NCBI GenBank assembly: GCA_947561715.1
Contig: OX387205.1
Coordinates: forward strand, 4,035,001-4,099,000
Direction of reading: 5' to 3'
DNA: 64,000 bases
Origin: Ascidia mentula
Lineage: Eukaryota; Chordata; Ascidiacea; Phlebobranchia; Ascidiidae
A model generated the notes under the pieces. It was not told where the DNA came from, did not search any database, and saw only the letters and a program-made list of their open reading frames with translations. Below, piece after piece: positions 15,401 to 26,600 of the stretch; the stretch's first letter is position 1, and each line of letters opens with the position of its first letter. The position numbers and the translations under genes are program-made.

Positions 15401-17360
15401 TGCTCTGGTTGGTAAAATCTCCTTGAAACATGACCCCAGCCAAGACCTTGTGCAGGTTTGTGTCATTTTTTACGTAAGACAAAAATGAGGCCTCACTTGA
15501 AAACGGCATCACTGTCAAAAAGACGTTTTGTGATGTATTTATAATTCAATAATATTGAATGGTGTTGAACCTTTTATATAGGTACAATATTTTAAGACAG
15601 TTACAGTGCATTATTTGAATATATTAAAGAATCACAATTTGTGTAGAATTCAGGCCAATATCAATCAACCTTAAAAGAGTATTCACAGGCTTTTTAATTT
15701 TGCTGTATCATAAGTTTAGGAAATTAGTTTGTTGGTTATCATGTGAGAAAGTCTCAGCTTACATTCAACTTTTGTGTTCCCGCCATACAGTAAATGGGAA
15801 ACTTGTTGAAACTGATGTTTCAGTGACAAGGTTTGGTTGTTAGCAATTTTTTCAAGTTTTTCGGCAGGTTGAGGTGATAAACCTGCTTTTAAACATTCTG
15901 CAACAAAACACATGCTTCATTTCATTGACTTTAGGACATTAGGAAGGATATTTAATAAAGTGTAGATGACCCAAGTCTTACCAAATATTGCATTTTTCTG
16001 GGTATGGATCAGTTCCTGCATGTCCTTGTCCATAACCTCTATGCCATCATGTGGAAACCCCAAACTCCCATTTTCCGCGTTCAAAGTGCTAGTAATCCCT
16101 TTAAATATCACATAAAAGCTCATAAATATAGCTATGGTGTTGTTCTGTTTTAGTCGAAGAAGCTACCATGCTTTTCTTTGTTTACCATAGTTATAAAACA
16201 AACTGCTGCATATTTTCTTCAATGAGTTCTAAAAAAATGAGTTCTTTGGAACCCTAAGGTTTCATTGAAAAATATAAAAAGTTCCACAACCAATAGCTAC
16301 TAATTAGTTGTTGGGAATAAACTGCTGACCTGGACATGCATGTTAAGTATTATGGAAACAATGCAACTAAATATTTGACAATTTTGGAATAGAACGGTTA
16401 AGTTTAGTTGACATTTCTGACCCCCTTAAATAATCTTGCAAGGATGCATAGCAGAAAAGTTTGTGGAATACTGGTATTTTAGTCATCAATAGTGACTCTA
16501 AGTTGAAATATACTACAAAGCTACTTTAAAAAACTATGAAATTAGGAATCCAAACAAACAGTTTAGGCAATACTGAGAAATCAAACATATTTTAAACTAG
16601 TTGGACATAATAAGAAAATCCTCTGTACCTAAACCACACTCATCTGCCACTTTTGCCTTTAAGTTGGTGTTCAGTTTTTCCTCGACTCTTTTCATAACAT
16701 TATTGATCCATTGCACATCTTTTGGGGCATAAGCAATTTGCCATATATTGTTAGAAGGAGGACGCCCATAATAGGGGAGCTCCATTACAGAAAATTCACT
16801 GCAAAACAAATTTATTCCAAGTACAAAATATAAGGTAAAAATAGCTGCTTTACATTTTACAAGGATATTCACAAAACATTATTTACTTGGTATCGTACAT
16901 TAGGTAAAAAAAGCTTGTGGTGCAAAAATGTAAGAATAAGACCACACCATTTTCATTGCTGAAAGCAATAATACATGTATAAGATATATACAGTATTTAA
17001 GTTGTAAAGATCCCGCTTACAAACTAATATCGATGTATTGGACAGGTCATTTTACTAATAATTTATGTCTATTGCAAATCTAAAGCATCAATACACCAGA
17101 AAGTATGTACAGTATAATTTTTGAAATGTTAAAAAACAAAAAAAGACAAAAAATTTTGTTTTAACTCAGTATTAGATGAAAACTTACGCATAGGTTGTCA
17201 TGTTTTTGTGATCAGTAACTGTTACTTTATCTCGGATAAATACAAGAAGCAATGAAAACAAAATAGGCAACAACAGCTCAAAAAATGTTGCAATCGGTCT
17301 TCGTTTTTGAAGTACAAAATTCTTCCACATAAGCAATGACAATTGACTGCCAAACCCCAT
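443..17360 (-). CDS. ABCA3: ABCA3-type lipid-exporting ABC transporter, complete, 37 coding exons
   Basis: A full-length ABC subfamily A transporter of 1,806 residues. I joined 37 exons, each with a GT donor and AG acceptor; phases fit at every junction and the frame runs from ATG (17360) to TAG (445-443). Order: short cytosolic N-terminus, TM1, large extracellular loop, TM bundle, NBD1, linker, second TM half with its own loop, NBD2, short tail. Length and exon-by-exon similarity fit ABCA3 (human about 1,700 residues) better than ABCA1 (about 2,260). Residues 9-14 fit the xLxxKN motif that sorts ABCA3 to lysosome-related organelles. Family role: ATP-driven movement of phospholipid into such organelles. 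Both NBDs keep Walker A, Q-loop, signature, Walker B and H-loop, so it should be active. Orthology to ABCA3, rather than to a sister tunicate ABCA, rests on recognition by eye. Exon coordinates are in the four segment entries. Confidence 0.95.
1707..1760. repeat. Two-copy tandem repeat in ABCA3 intron 33
   Basis: ACTTAATGCTTGCACTATGTC occurs at 1707 and again at 1736, giving a 29-base period. It is intronic with no sign of function. Confidence 0.7.
3305..3358 (+). ncRNA. Hammerhead-ribozyme-like motif, type I arrangement (repeat copy 1)
   Basis: Stem I arms AGCTGCA (3305-3311) and TGCAGCT (3352-3358) pair perfectly. Between them come the core CTGATGA (3312-3318), stem-loop II GACC-TTACA-GGTC (3319-3331), then AAAAC where the ribozyme consensus has GAAAC, a hairpin-capable stem III (3335-3350), and the cleavage triplet GTC (3349-3351). 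The one core fault is A instead of the invariant G at 3332, so this copy is probably inactive. It lies in an intron of ABCA3, antisense to it, 15 bases from the edge of exon 31. Related copies are at 8612 and 35361. Confidence 0.6.
3848..7864 (-). other. ABCA3: ABCA3 segment 3: linker and second transmembrane half (exons 21-30)
   Basis: Residues about 934-1443. Coding exons: 7864-7719, 7467-7361, 7000-6904, 6785-6684, 6619-6491, 6146-5960, 5670-5466, 5135-4922, 4405-4259, 4041-3848. Exon 21 is a hydrophilic linker with an RRMSS possible kinase site and an acidic run. Exon 22 starts the second membrane half. Exons 23-26 form luminal loop 2, including the ABCA hallmarks [20 protein letters not shown] and LYNHPMP. 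Exons 27-30 carry the last helices, with [15 protein letters not shown] in exon 29. For exon 27, two AGs lie close together; only the upstream one (exon starting 5670, giving [10 protein letters not shown]) keeps the frame. The intron after exon 28 contains the inverted-repeat element at 4748-4902. Confidence 0.93.
4748..4902. repeat. Inverted-repeat element (MITE-like or folded RNA element) in ABCA3 intron 28
   Basis: The left arm AAAATAGACTGATTTTCTGGC (4751-4771) is the reverse complement, with one mismatch, of the right arm at 4879-4899; a few A/T bases extend the pairing. The loop of about 107 bases contains CTGATAA, a possible 5-bp stem GTCTG/CAGGC, then GAAAAC and GTC, a weak hammerhead-like order. 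The left flank resembles sequence near 56,390-56,420. No clear target duplication can be told from the A/T-rich flanks. Confidence 0.55.
8167..10679 (-). other. ABCA3: ABCA3 segment 2: first nucleotide-binding domain (exons 15-20)
   Basis: Residues 634-934. Coding exons: 10679-10550, 10226-10072, 9867-9712, 9423-9243, 8829-8747, 8363-8167. Visible motifs in order: Walker [10 protein letters not shown] (662-670, exon 15), Q-loop YCPQFN (exon 16), ABC signature LSGGM at 761-765 (exon 17), Walker B ending VILDEP with Asp785, D-loop SGMDP, and H-loop STHFMDEAD with His817 (exon 18). Exons 19-20 form the regulatory extension, ending [14 protein letters not shown], a typical ABCA tail. No catalytic residue is missing. 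This domain binds and hydrolyses ATP on the cytosolic face, paired with NBD2. Confidence 0.95.
8612..8662 (+). ncRNA. Hammerhead-like motif, diverged (repeat copy 2)
   Basis: Shares the upstream block GTTACCAGCTG and the core CTGATGA (8619-8625) with copy 1, followed by GACC, GAAAC (8639-8643), a palindromic TGTGTACACA and GTC (8657-8659). Stem II is badly degraded (GTG instead of GGTC) and stem I is only partly paired. It is antisense, in the ABCA3 intron between exons 19 and 20. It is probably inactive, but it keeps the GAAAC that copy 1 lost. Confidence 0.45.
10883..17360 (-). other. ABCA3: ABCA3 segment 1: N-terminus, loop 1 and first transmembrane half (exons 1-14)
   Basis: Residues 1-633. 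Coding exons: 17360-17188, 16798-16629, 16098-15982, 15897-15763, 15511-15316, 15254-15154, 14718-14590, 14505-14402, 14223-14107, 13907-13790, 13101-12928, 11663-11596, 11453-11340, 11065-10883. Exon 1 has the LLMWKN motif and the first membrane helix (about residues 22-42). Exons 2-7 are the large luminal loop, ending in [12 protein letters not shown], close to the human ABCA3 equivalent. Exons 8-13 carry the helix bundle, with the family hallmarks [10 protein letters not shown] (exon 9), [13 protein letters not shown] (exon 11) and [13 protein letters not shown] (exon 13). Exon 14 is an acidic linker leading to NBD1. The intron between exons 11 and 12 holds the hAT insertion; the others show no recognisable gene content. 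Confidence 0.93.
11826..12784. mobile_element. Non-autonomous hAT-type DNA transposon in ABCA3 intron 11
   Basis: A 959-bp insertion with imperfect terminal inverted repeats: CAGTGGCGGATCTAG at the left end, and CAGTGGTGGATCTAG as the reverse complement of the right end. Both are followed inward by a G-rich GGGGGGTGTT block. It is flanked by a perfect 8-bp direct duplication GGTGTTGC (11818-11825 and 12785-12792). TIRs starting CAGTGG and an 8-bp duplication are typical of the hAT superfamily. No transposase-like reading frame is visible, so it must be mobilised in trans. It is rich in CpG while the surrounding gene body is poor in CpG. Confidence 0.85.
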
Positions 17361-17436
17361 TTTGAGGTTAGAATCAGATAAAGAATTTCCTAAAGTTAAG
17401 TCGCTTAATACATGCCTATTGAAGAAATTTTAACCT
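17361..17436 (-). promoter_or_regulatory. 5' UTR acceptor site ahead of the ABCA3 start codon
   Basis: Reading the minus strand, a pyrimidine-rich run ending TTTTTGCAG (AG at 17436-17435) lies 74 bases before the ATG. No coding exon lies further upstream. Either a non-coding first exon is spliced here, or the site accepts a spliced leader, which many Ciona mRNAs receive. The sequence shows the acceptor; which alternative holds is not visible. Confidence 0.5.
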
Positions 17437-18521
17437 GCAAAAATAAAAATAATAATTCGCATATTGTTTTTAGCACAAAAAAATTAACCCACAAAAAACT
17501 GAAATCATTTGCCTGCTTTCTGCTTATACAGCGATAGGATAAAAACTATCTGTTGTTGCACTGCAATTCCAAAACGTAATCAGCTATACAGTTGGGAAAA
17601 ACGCCGTGCGACAAACAATGGAAAGCCATCTGGCACTCGTATTGATGCAATAAGTTAATTACACACTCTCTAATTAGTTACCCGGTGGCGCTGACCCTAA
17701 TCCTAAAAAAACAGAAACAATAGCTTCAGTTTCGCCAAAACGTCTGCAGTATTGGTGGATCGAGCCGGAATACTATAGTTTGGAGAAGTTAATTTATTCT
17801 TGCGACTCATTAACCGTTTTCCGGTGTAAAGGTTGCCAAAACCGACCCGCATCAGCATCGCCACATTCGCCAGACTGTCACGAGATCGATTGAGTGTTTA
17901 CCTCTAGGTTTGCATTACGGGACTTTTTCCAACACGCCTTTTTTTCTCTTTTGTGTCGTCACAAAAGTTGGGCAACGATCCGTGAACAAAAAATTAGGTT
18001 TGTATTTTCATCTGTGATATGAATTGTAGTAAAATATAGCTGAATATATTTATTGCCGCTTAAAAAAATAGTAATTATAAAATGGCATCTTGATGATGTT
18101 TTTTAGTACCTTTATTTGTAACAATTGAACATTCAAATAAGTTTAACAAAACAAAACTAATAATTGCTACAACGGAAAAACATGTCTAGTTAATTTACAA
18201 CTTCGTTTTGCGTTGTTTCAAACAATCAAAACTATTTTGTCACGGCCGATAGGGTTCGGACCTGAAATGTCCTGTGTCTAAATCTCTAACTGTGTTTTTT
18301 ATATTTCGGTTATTTTTCGACCTACTTTTGTGTACAGTTTTTATTATTACAAATACAACATCAAGAACAACAAACAGAAATATCATAATCACAACAAGGA
18401 CTGCTAAGTCAGCATATAAAACACAGATATAAACGCCAAAAATCCTGCTCCTGCTATGGCAATCTAACTTGCTTTGTATTTATTAATTTGTTTATCCTTA
18501 AAGAATTCACATACCCTAGAT

Positions 18522-18782
18522 CAGGGGTCGGCAAGCTTTGCTTGGCTGCGGGCCAAAGCAAAACTTACAAGCCTCAGCGGGCCGTACTATTTTTCCACTA
18601 AACCAAATACCTTCCTTTCACTATTAAAAATGATGTTAAAATCCTTGCGAATTTTGGGTAGTATTTTCGTCTTGTATTTTGCATCTGGACATAATAGCAG
18701 GGCATATAATACAGTTGCTACAAATTGTAACAAAACAGCGTGGCGGTCAATTTTGCCGAGCGGCCCGTAGGTTACCATGCCT
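18522..18782. mobile_element. Degenerate hAT (Charlie-like) MITE
   Basis: Starts CAGGGGTCGGCAAGCTTTGC followed by GGCTGCGGGCC, a terminal sequence familiar from animal hAT/Charlie non-autonomous elements. It ends GCGGCCCGTAGGTTACCATGCC, a decayed version of the expected inverted end. The outer bases of the right end have diverged and no 8-bp duplication is left, so this is an old copy. Confidence 0.65.
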
Positions 18783-20039
18783 TACAATGAGTACCTCGCC
18801 CTTTCTGTATTATACACAATAGCATCACATAAATGCAAAATAACGCAATGTGTTTATGAAGTAATATTTCACAAACCGAATAAATATCCGCAAAACGATG
18901 AAGAAGTTTAAGTCCACGAGATGGCGTTAAAGATGTGGTTTCCGTATGGCAGCGGTAATAAATCTGTGTAAAATTGGTGGGTTGTTGTAATGTTCTGTAT
19001 ATAGTCGTTTAAAAATGTAGTGTTTCAATGTTTTTGGAAATTAACAGAAATTTAATATTGTTGTCTGTGTTGTATTAGCGTACGTCGTGCTCTTGTTTGT
19101 TTCTCATTTTTTCCGTTGTGCTGATAATAATGAAAAAAGAAAAAAAAAGATCCAGACTTCGGCACTGGCTTTTTTGATTCGCGATGTATTTGCTAAAAGT
19201 CTGCGTAAACCCAAATTATCATTACAAAGAAGGCTTTGATTGTGACGACTTCAAAACAAATAATGCTGTTTTATAACACCTTTAGTTGCGCAATGTCATG
19301 TTGCAATTCAAAAACGATTTTCAACCTATTTCGTCAAGCGCTCATGTAGTTTGATTCAATAGGCCTCTAATTTTTTTACCACACCGGGATTCGAAACCAG
19401 GTTGTCTTGGTCAGGAATCCCAATCAGGTTTTCTTCTCGTTATGAGGTCCAGAAGCTTGACTGATGTTGCCAATCGCCCGCATAATCGACCCAAATTCGC
19501 TTTTTTTGTGAGGCCAACTTTTCCTACAAGCGCTTTCCCAACCAGACGTTTCTGGCGATGACGTTTTCATCCAATCCTCTCTGGGTCAAATCGCAAATAA
19601 TGAAAACTCCCAGCTTCCCACACACACACACCCGCACTGACGTCACCTCAAGCACAAAAACTACAAACACGGCGCACATCCTGTCGCCATGGAAACGCGC
19701 AGAAACACTTTTGATATGCATTTGGGAAACACAGAACACCCCAATGTCAAAATATCGCCCACCTGGCCCCCGACAGGTGGCTGGTTTCGTTATTAACCCA
19801 TAGGAAGGGTGGGGCGCCGCGGACCCACGCACCGTCGGCCAATAGATGGTTTAATTTTTCCCACGCTTTATGATTTCTATTTTTTGAAAGTTCTTTTTTT
19901 TTCCTTTTGTTATTGGGTTGCATACGTAGGTGTGGCAAAAAATATCACGCAATACGTATGGATACTTCTTTTTTCATTTCGTTTGAGAATTTCTAATTCA
20001 CTTTGATATACCCATTTACTTTATTTTATTAATTAATGG

Positions 20040-20140
20040 ATAAGACAACGCAGCAATGTTTCATGCAATCATGGATTGGCAGGATAGCCCCACTGCGCAG
20101 GTCTATACTTGGTGTTACAGCTATTATCGTATCTATCTCT
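20040..20140. repeat. Fragment of the SINE seen intact at 63.7 kb
   Basis: Sequence from ACGCAGCAATGTTTCATGC through CCCCACTGCGCAGGTC and the following CTTGG..TACAGCTA..CGTATC closely matches 63682-63770. Only the part distal to the tRNA-like head is present, so this is a truncated copy in the same orientation. Confidence 0.65.
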
Positions 20141-20420
20141 TGTAATCCTAATATATTGAGATAGGCTAAGCGCGCTAAAATCACTTTAATTTAAACTGCG
20201 CCCTATTACATCAGGAATTCCTAAAGTGGGTCATTAGGGTTCCATATTAATGTGAAAAAATTATTTTAAGCAAAATCTTTGGTGGTTACTAGTTAGCTTT
20301 AAGTGATCTTGTGTGGTTTTTGCGGAAAAAAATGTTCGTGAAATACTGAGTATATAAATTGATTTGTTATTCCTAAAAAATGTATGAGTTGTGGTTCGTT
20401 TGTACAAACATATGACTCTT

Positions 20421-20478
20421 TCTCCTATGCGTGAGTGTCTCCTATGCGTGAGTGTAATATTTCTCCTATGCGTGAGTG
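20421..20478. repeat. Three copies of a 17-bp unit
   Basis: TCTCCTATGCGTGAGTG is repeated exactly at 20421-20437, 20438-20454 and 20462-20478. The first two are head to tail and the third follows a 7-base spacer. This is a small local expansion of unknown function. Confidence 0.85.
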
Positions 20479-20656
20479 TCACTTTTTGATGAATAAAAAA
20501 TGAAATTGGAAAATAATGTTTAAGTTTTTGATAAAAACCTCATTTTTGAAACCATAATTTTCGTAACCCAACTCACATACCATAAACCTGACTTGCTTCC
20601 ACTTAAAAATGTTTTGAAGCCAATGCATGTTTTACGTTCGTGACCAAGTTTTCCCA

Positions 20657-20681
20657 TGACGTCAAAAGCTTTGTGACGTCA
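20657..20681. promoter_or_regulatory. Pair of perfect CRE palindromes
   Basis: TGACGTCA occurs twice (20657-20664 and 20674-20681), 17 bases start to start. This is the full CREB/ATF consensus. The sites lie about 3.3 kb upstream of the ABCA3 start and 7.4 kb upstream of the CCN TATA box, so the target gene, if any, is unclear. Confidence 0.45.
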
Positions 20682-23600
20682 GCGTGGGTTAGCTCGTAAA
20701 TCACATCTTGTTGCATTACCCACTACTGATTCGACAAACCTCTTTCCCAGGCCATGAACCGGCCAGATTTTGTGCACTTCACAGAGAAATATATTCTTTA
20801 TGAATGAATCTAAGAATGTGTCGCTTTTATATAGATATAGAACAGTGGTTCTTAACCAGTGAGAAATTGTTGGGTTGTTGGTGGGTAATTAGTCAGCACT
20901 GAAATATGCAAAAGTAGTTGGAGAAGAAATATTATGTTCCGTATTCACTGTGTGCCGTACATTTGTTGGCAAATGGTCATTCAACGCCATCAAAAACGTT
21001 ATAAAAGTATAACACAGCGCAAAAGTATAACACACTAAATTCCATGTTTAAAAACTTGAATACTGGTTGGAAAAAAGGATTCCCTACGCACTGAAATTAG
21101 TAAATAAGGGAAAAAAGATTAAGAACCACATATATTGAAGTTAAAATGAATAATCAAGCATGCTGTAACATAACAACATAGGAGCTAACATCATCTAACG
21201 TTCCACCAAAGTAAATCTCCTACCCCAGGTATTTGTGATTGCACTTCTAAACCACACAGTAGCTGAAAATGTGATTGGCGTCTCTTAAACGTCGGGAGGG
21301 AAAGATAGACGCTACGGGGCCTCTCTTTAGGCATCGTAAATCACATGTAGTCCGTTATAAACTCCTCTCGCTCCTTCGCTAATTAAACTTTTACTGCGCC
21401 AAGCTATAGTCCCCCAGCTTTTTCGGCCGCAGGACAGAACGATTACGATTGGCTGTGCACGTTTACATAACACAAAACGCACGTTTTATTCAAGGCAGGA
21501 AACCTCTCAGTGGAAGTTAGTGTATCAGGTATTAAGGATGTTGAAAATGAGTCAAGTATGTATATAAGAGTACGAGGCAAGTTGTCGTCAACATCACAAA
21601 GGCATTTTAGTTGTCTCTGTAACAAAACCTTTAAAGGCAGAATTGCAAAAAGCAACCAAAAATTGGTGTTTGTTGTGCATATTAAGAATATTGTCTCTTA
21701 AAAATTGTATAGGACTATTTTGAATATATCGCTCGCAGTGCATGATTAAGTGTTCTTACTCAAACATGAACAAATTCCAACGGTTTTATAAGTGTAACTT
21801 GAAACAACAGCAACTTTGGTGCGACAAATGCAAATAAAACGGCTTTGTCCAAGTTCCGGCAGTTCAAGTCGGGACGAGCATTAGGTACACTGGAATAAGG
21901 CGTATTGGAGTTGATATAATACTGTATACAAAGGTTGTTGTATTAACGTACACGCTTCGCCCTTTCATTTGTTGGATTGGTCTATAATGTCAAGATGTTT
22001 AAGTATGGATTTTTGGTTCCCTGACATTTTTCTTTTATTCATCGGGACATCGTAACGGTGTTATTCATGTTCATCAAGTGTGTGCAAATAACCTTCTCCC
22101 TGTACTTCATTGTTAGGAGACGCTCAAGACAAACAGGCGGGGATAGGTTTTGGTCATGCTGTTAAAACATGATATAATAAATCGAACAATAGAAAGGTTG
22201 GACCATTTTCAATCACATGCCGTCTGTGGTAGCGCTTTTCCTGGTTAAACATTGTAATTCCCAGCATCTCGGGTATAAACACGTGTAATAATAGAGAATA
22301 GAAATATTATTTTTGACGTAAATTGACGCATATCCCAACTTGCTAAACGGCATGATTTTGGCGAATTTGAATTGACCATAATGGTCGCTTCTGCGAAACA
22401 CCTAATTTCTGTTGACGTGCGACAGGCGTGTACAGAGCTGCAACGACCCGGAAACATTTGCTAGTCAACCTTGAACCGCAGCGTGTGCTGCTACGGATTA
22501 CCTTTGCACCGGCGCTGTGTTTTGCGCGCTGCAACCTTATTGCTCACGACCTTTACGCACCTTTTCCTTGACGTCATTTCACCGTTCTGCGGAAAAATCT
22601 CCCCTGGGTCGCCAATTGTAATCCGTTTAAATATAGACACCGGGATTTGAGACTTGGCCGAAGACCCGGTTTTTGAGTTTGCGCAAGTTTTGGTGTAATT
22701 GCTGCAAGGGAACGTGGATGCACGCGGCAAATAACTTCTACACTTAACTGTACATTAGTCTTAGTATAATCATGTGAACAAAATGTACATATATATAGAT
22801 TTGTGGTTTCTAAATAATCTTGCCCTCGATTGGCATTGTCTTTACACCAGCGACTTCCATTTATTTAGATAGGAATTTAATTGTTTGAAATGGAATGTTT
22901 TCAGCTAGTTTCTTAAATTTGTTGAAAAATCGACTTCGCCTGCATTGCATTATCAGTATCTTTTTCAAATAGAATCTGATCACCTGCTTGTAACATACAA
23001 TTACAGAAACCTCCCGTTTTTGGCGTATACGTATATTCCAACTGCGCTAAAAAAAAAACTTCAAAAACTGATTCATTTTGATTTAATTGTAAAATAAATC
23101 TTATACCATATACCAAGCAGAACAGTAAAAATAATATTAAAAAAGTGAGTTTTCACCAACATTGAGCATAAAGTCGTTCGATTGATCGCGAATACTCGGT
23201 TCTCCACGAGTTATTTTAAGAGTTTAAATTTGTGGGGTGAAATAGTTGTGATGTGAATTTGGGGGCAGGAACACAGTGAAGAGGCCGCGCTCTTGCGTCA
23301 GACGGAAAATAGCTTTATTAACCTTCTTGCTGTCTACGTCCTTGGATCTTTGATCTCAGCGCTTCTAAGATGACTAGAGCGCTGCGTCATACTTGTGGTG
23401 ACGAGCAGCGCTTTTTTATCCTTGCTTGAGACACGGAAAGCGACAAATCGACGAAAACGTCACTCAAAAAGACGGAATTGTGTAAATGGACTGTGGCTGC
23501 GTATAATGGTCTGCACAGGCGGAAATCAAAATGCCTCAAATTCCGTATGATAAGCTCGACCCTCGCCGACCTAAAACCCGACCGGAGACCGCGTTAATAT

Positions 23601-26600
23601 TATGACGCACAAGAACATAGAGGGTGGATCTGCGGGAATTTTATCTCGCGACTTTGCGGGATTTCGACCCCGCCGATTCCGCCAAATGGCCTGTTTACGC
23701 TGTGACAGGGTTGCAATTCGTTTGCGGAGAACTTGTTAAAGCGCCTTTTTAGGCGTCGTGTTGTTGACGCTACGATGGATAATTGCCGAGACACAGGTGT
23801 AGCGCACTCCGACACCGCCATTCGCTGGTAAATGTAAGCGAAAACGGCATATAAAGTTACAGGAGTGAGTAACAAGTTCGATTGCCAAGGTTTTCGGCAG
23901 GTGCGCGTGCAAGTTGTGCAGTCACATTCTTGGCAATAAGGCCTCAAGTATGATGCAACGGCGCCGTGCTAAGATCGGTGCAGACCAGCCGTCGTGCTTG
24001 ATAATATGACCACTGACGCCGGGCGCAAAACGGCATGGCTTTGGAACTGCCGCTTGGAGTGTTTAACATACCCCAAACGCACGCACATTGCGACCCAAAC
24101 GGCACCAAGACTAATGGCGAGCAATTGACGGTCGTCTGTGTGATTAATTTTAAAGGCCAACGGCTCTCTGTTTTCTTTGAAGTGCCAGAGCCTTTCGGTG
24201 GCCGAAAAGTCGGCACGAAATGAAATCACTGACCAAGAAAATGACGCAAACAAGTTGTGCGCCGTAAACAATAGTGGTGTTTACGAACGATCCTGATAGT
24301 AGAGAGAACAGCTTAAGATTTCACCGCCATTAGCGGTCATTTCGTAACCACAACAGAGAAATGACATGGACCGAACAGTTCGCGGCATTGATATTGGTTT
24401 AGTTACGCCTAAATCGGTATTTGAGCGATGTGCAACGATTTATTTTTCCCACTTAAAATCCACCTTATTCCTCGAAATCAACCAATCACAGCGCCCAGTA
24501 CGCTCACGTGACCTATACGTACATTATTTGCACTGTAAGCATGACTTGATATAACTGTGACTCACATACACGTTTTGTTACGTTTTATCCATATCTCTAC
24601 AAGCATGAAAATGAGGTTCGAGTTTTACAAATCGATCATTAAAAAAGGCGGGAGAATGGGGCCCTAAATTTCTATAAAACCGTCGACGTTACGTCAGATA
24701 TACTCGCGTATCTCATGACTTGCCCAAGCACAACAATTGTGACCATAGCATAAAAATAGCCACGACAAATCTGCCCCACTATTGGGGGTTTAAACCCGAA
24801 TAAAAACTGCGAGAAACACCTTTTAGTCGATACATCTTAAAACCACAATATGTCAGACACGCCTCCACCCGGCCACGATAGTTGTCCTAACGTGAAGTCG
24901 GCTTAATTTCTGTCGACCGTGCTTTGCGAAATGTTTTCGTAGCGGCGAAAATGAATGATGGAAGTTGCTATTCGTGTCCGGTTGAATCTGCGCCGGGTCA
25001 GGTATGGGTGTGGGGGATCAATACTAACCCGTTGCCATTACGTAATCGTTGTTGACGTAGTGATTAGAGCATCAAGCAGGGGAGGGCAACTGACAGCCCT
25101 CCCGCGAGTATGGCTCCGCTTAACAAAGGTCATTTTTTAGGAAACAAATCGCCGCTTGATCTCAACGGGGGCTAATTAACCCACACAGAGGCCGTCAACG
25201 CATCAGGAGACAATAGACTCCGTGTTCCGCCACTTTCCACAGGCTCGGATGATCAGTGACGTAGTCGCACTCGCTCGGGCGTAACGGCTCGAGTTGCACA
25301 GCTTAGTAATAGCAAGCAGTACCACACGAAGTGAATTTGAAACTTCGTCCGTTTGACGCGATAACCCGGCCCAGGGTGGTAACAAAAAGCCATTGCGGGA
25401 AGCTCGGGGGTCCACCGGACCCGCAAGCGTCAACATGAACAGGGCTGTTATGGCAATAGTGGATGTGTGACGCCACACGGTCCAGGCTTTTAGCACCAAT
25501 CACGACCGACTGTAATTTGTGTTAGCGACGCGCAAAGCGACCCATTACGCCTTCACAGCTGCTGAATGACTACACACGTCAGTATTGAGCTGTGCTGTTT
25601 AGGGTTCGAGCACCAACAACAAGTTGTTGCAGCTTGACGGAGCGCAAAAGGTCGCGTTTTGCGCGTGTGCGGCCGGGACGCCCTATTGGATTTAGGTAAA
25701 TTGCCGACGAACAGTTATGCGCGATTTAAATATAGCTTTCTGCCGTCGACCGGGCTGTGAAACTAGTTTTTAAGTCATGCCAAAAAAAATTGAAATTTCA
25801 GGCGCCGAATTGTATCAACGCGCGTGGGTGATGTTTGTTAAAGTAGCCGAAATCTCGCGACATCGCCATTCTCCCACTTTCCCGATTAAAACCCATGTTC
25901 CCGGTTATTTATTCAACTGTTATAATTTTTGTCGTACGTTTCCAATTAATTTTCGACAAATCTTTGATTTAATGCCATTTGAAAGGGAACAAAATATTTA
26001 TGTCCAGATTTTGTGCTGGTTAGTAACATTTGAACCGTGAAATATTGACAGATCATGAAGCAATTTACTATGTTCATGTCATTGAATCCATGGTTTTCAT
26101 GCAATTTTCCAATTAAGCATAAATCGGCTTGACAGTCAGTACCAAAATATCGCCAAGTTACAGATGGTTTCAGCAAAAAAATACGCACAAAAATATAAGT
26201 AAACTCGAATTAGAAAAAAACATACAAACAAACCCCATGCGAAAGTAATATGTTTCCGGTATTAATGTGATATGGTATCGGTAAAGGGGAACAACAAGCA
26301 GATTCATATTTGCACAGAAAAGCGGTGGGACTTATATGGTGAGGTTCGCCGAGCTGTCCGTCGCATCCAACCTCCATCAACCTCATTTCCGCTCCAAAGC
26401 CCGTCTAATCCCCTGTAATTTATGCCGACTAAAAAGTCGTCGCAGTATCGTGGAATGTTAAAAACTCGACGAAATCGTTACAACCGCGTTTCCTGAGTGT
26501 CGCTGGTAATTTTTCGCGTCCCATCCGGACGCCGCCACGACTGGGTACGTGTTTTGATAACTCCAAGTGTAATGCGTACGTGGGTGTGTCGCCTCAACAC

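Noticed and set aside
19370..19402. B-box-like sequence (reverse strand GGTTTCGAATCCC)
   Set aside because: No A box at the right distance and no cloverleaf; chance or a SINE remnant too short to call.
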